NCBI GenBank assembly: GCA_963210315.1
Contig: OY723237.1
Coordinates: forward strand, 2,790,001-2,854,000
Length of the DNA: 64,000 nucleotides
Direction: 5' to 3'
From: Rhynchopus euleeides
Taxonomy: Eukaryota; Euglenozoa; Diplonemea; Diplonemida; Diplonemidae
The position numbers and the translations under genes were made by a program. The notes under the pieces are model-generated. The model ran no database searches. It saw nothing but the letters and a program-made list of their open reading frames with translations, and was not told where the DNA came from. Positions within the stretch are counted from its first letter, which is position 1; the number at the start of each line of letters is the position of its first letter. Of this stretch, positions 62,334-64,000 are shown piece after piece.

Positions 62334-64000
62334 CTACACATCGATCTGAAGGGCGTCTTGCAGTGCAGGGCTGGCGTACGCAGCGTTCTGTGCGTTCGCA
62401 CGCACCGCAGCAAGCACTACTTCGCGGTCTGCTTGCAGCTCTGCACTGGCAAAAGGGAGCAGCACAAGTGAGCTGCGTGCATTGGCATCCCGGCAGAAAG
62501 CGGCAAGCGCTGCCTTCTTCTCAGCACGCCCACTGTCCCCGGAGTAGACGAAGTTGCACGGGTCGGCACGGATGGCAGCAAGTGCCACGTCAAGGTCGTC
62601 ACGCAGCACACCAGTCATGTTGATGAACAGGGAGTGGTTCTTGAGAACAGCTGCCAACGCAACGTCCTTGTCCTGGCGCAGTGGGCCAGTGATGGCAGTG
62701 TAGGCGTGAGAGTCGCGGGCAACTGCCTTCATGACAACCTCTTTGTCCTGCTGCAAGGCCTCGCTCAGTTGGTGAAAGATTTGCACTCTGAGATGCTGAA
62801 GTGCCTTCATGACGAACTCCTTGTCCCCACGCAGCGCCTCGCTCAGATCACAGAACGTCACTCTGTGATGATAAAGTGCCTTCATGACGACCTCCTTGTC
62901 CCCACGCAGCACCTCGCTCAGAGAATGGAACTCGACTGTGATATGGCTAAGTGCCTCCAGCACGACCTCTTTGTCCTGCTGCAAGGTCTCGTTCAGCATG
63001 TGAAAGTCCTTCAGATCAGAAGTACGCAGTGCCTTCATGACGACCTCCTTGTCCCCACGCAGCGCCTCGCTCACATCACAGAACGTCACTCTGTGATAAT
63101 GAAGTGCCTTCATGACGACCTCCTTGTCCCCACGCAGCACCTCGCTCAGAGAATGGAACTTGACTGTGATATGCTGAAGTGCCTTCATGACGACCTCTTT
63201 GTCCTGCTGCAAGGTCTCGTTCAGCACGTGAAAGTCCTTCAGATCAGAAGTATGCAGTGCCTTCATGACGACCTCCTTGTCCCCACGCAGCACCTCGCTC
63301 AGGTAATGGAACTTGACTGGGATATGCCAAAGTGCCTTCATGACGACCTCTTTGTCCCCACGCAGCGCCTCGCTCAGATCACGGAACTGGACTGTGCCAT
63401 CCCCAAGTGCCTTCATGACGACCTCCTTGTCCCCACGCAGCGCCTCGCTCAGATCACGGAACTCGACTGTGCCATCCCCAAGTGCCTTCATGACAACCTC
63501 CTTGTCCCCACGCAGCACCTCGCTCAGAGAATGGAACTTGACTGTGATATGGCTAAGTGCCTCCAGCACGACCTCTTTGTCCTGCTGCAAGGTCTCGTTC
63601 AGCATGTGAAAGTCCTTCAGATCAGAAGTACGCAGTGCCTTCATGACGACCTCCTTGTCCCCACGCAGCGCCTCGCTCAGATCACAGAACGTCACTCTGT
63701 GATAATGAAGTGCCTTCATGACGACCTCCTTGTCCCCACGCAGCACCTCGCTCAGAGAATGGAACTTGACTGTGGTATGCTGAAGTGCCTTCAGGACGAC
63801 CTCTTTGTCCTGCTGCAAGGTCTCGTTCAGCACGTGAAAGTCCTTCAGATCAGAAGTATGCAGTGCCTTCATGACGACCTCCTTGTCCCCACGCAGCGCC
63901 TCGCTCAGATCACGGAACTCGACTGTGCCATCCCCAAGTGCCTTCATGACAACCTCCTTGTCCCCACGCAGCACCTCGCTCAGAGAATGGAACTTGACTG
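62334..64000 (-). CDS. DUF4116 repeat protein, partial (5' end outside window)
   Basis: At least 555 residues, continuing past the right edge. More than twenty DUF4116-type repeats with DKEVVMKAL cores; two classes alternate, LSEALRG-type and one with TSDLKDFHVLNETLQQ, giving a higher-order pattern not seen in the copy at 11450. C-terminal third is nearly identical to that copy but lacks its acidic DEDDDDEEQEEE insert and ends LQIDV. Function unknown, as for the family. Confidence 0.82.
   Translation of the reverse strand, partial: VKFHSLSEVLRGDKEVVMKALGDGTVEFRDLSEALRGDKEVVMKALHTSDLKDFHVLNETLQQDKEVVLKALQHTTVKFHSLSEVLRGDKEVVMKALHYHRVTFCDLSEALRGDKEVVMKALRTSDLKDFHMLNETLQQDKEVVLEALSHITVKFHSLSEVLRGDKEVVMKALGDGTVEFRDLSEALRGDKEVVMKALGDGTVQFRDLSEALRGDKEVVMKALWHIPVKFHYLSEVLRGDKEVVMKALHTSDLKDFHVLNETLQQDKEVVMKALQHITVKFHSLSEVLRGDKEVVMKALHYHRVTFCDVSEALRGDKEVVMKALRTSDLKDFHMLNETLQQDKEVVLEALSHITVEFHSLSEVLRGDKEVVMKALYHHRVTFCDLSEALRGDKEFVMKALQHLRVQIFHQLSEALQQDKEVVMKAVARDSHAYTAITGPLRQDKDVALAAVLKNHSLFINMTGVLRDDLDVALAAIRADPCNFVYSGDSGRAEKKAALAAFCRDANARSSLVLLPFASAELQADREVVLAAVRANAQNAAYASPALQDALQIDV

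Overview
The window looks like nuclear DNA of a free-living microbial eukaryote. Genes have GT-AG introns (a clear 156-bp one splits a monooxygenase), are widely spaced, and sit among nested eukaryotic transposons, minisatellites, (TG)n runs and a degenerate TTAGGG-type array. No rRNA, tRNA, operon or bacterial signal was found. Every host gene I can support lies on the minus strand, and one retroelement has the Gag / tyrosine-recombinase / RT order known from VIPER-type elements of kinetoplastids. Both facts would fit a euglenozoan such as a diplonemid, but this is inference and the species is not established.

Layout. 1-10,000: three tandem copies of a ~3.3-kb unit, each encoding a type I membrane protein with the same Pro/Thr stalk, Cys-rich module, transmembrane helix and acidic tail; two carry a LamG/concanavalin-like ectodomain and the third an extracellular WD40 propeller. 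10,035-11,262: broken endonuclease (EEP) relic. 11,450-13,369: DUF4116 repeat protein; a longer paralogue runs off the right edge (62,334-64,000). 14,400-17,250: decayed transposon debris. 17,255-21,891: a near-complete tyrosine-recombinase retrotransposon with split direct repeats. 21,907-25,837: a hAT-type element invaded by a second hAT-type element carrying an intact transposase gene. 26,000-35,800: relics, minisatellites, a solo copy of the retroelement repeat, a 1.5-kb long-TIR element and a small MITE. 35,822-37,642: Baeyer-Villiger-type flavin monooxygenase. 38,615-48,279: a 9.66-kb segment bounded by hAT termini and an exact 8-bp target duplication, containing a 3-kb head-to-head telomere-like array. 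48,592-53,400: a coiled-coil protein, a small spliced gene and a Pro-rich/coiled-coil protein. 53,790-56,452: two MITEs and a palindromic 51-bp satellite. 60,707-62,023: membrane-anchored cupin/JmjC-like protein.

Main results of the hunt: (i) several insertions can be proved within the window from target duplications and empty sites; (ii) a 16-bp motif, GTGGAAGCGTCAACGC, occurs 5' of three minus-strand genes, at two plus-strand positions and, in variant form, in the repeats of the YR retroelement, so it is a candidate promoter or transcript-start element; (iii) a ~45-bp GC hairpin module is dispersed at least twelve times; (iv) the tandem surface genes show exchange of whole ectodomains on a constant stalk/TM/tail.

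Limits: first exons of several genes cannot be fixed without transcripts, and family names rest on motif recognition by eye.
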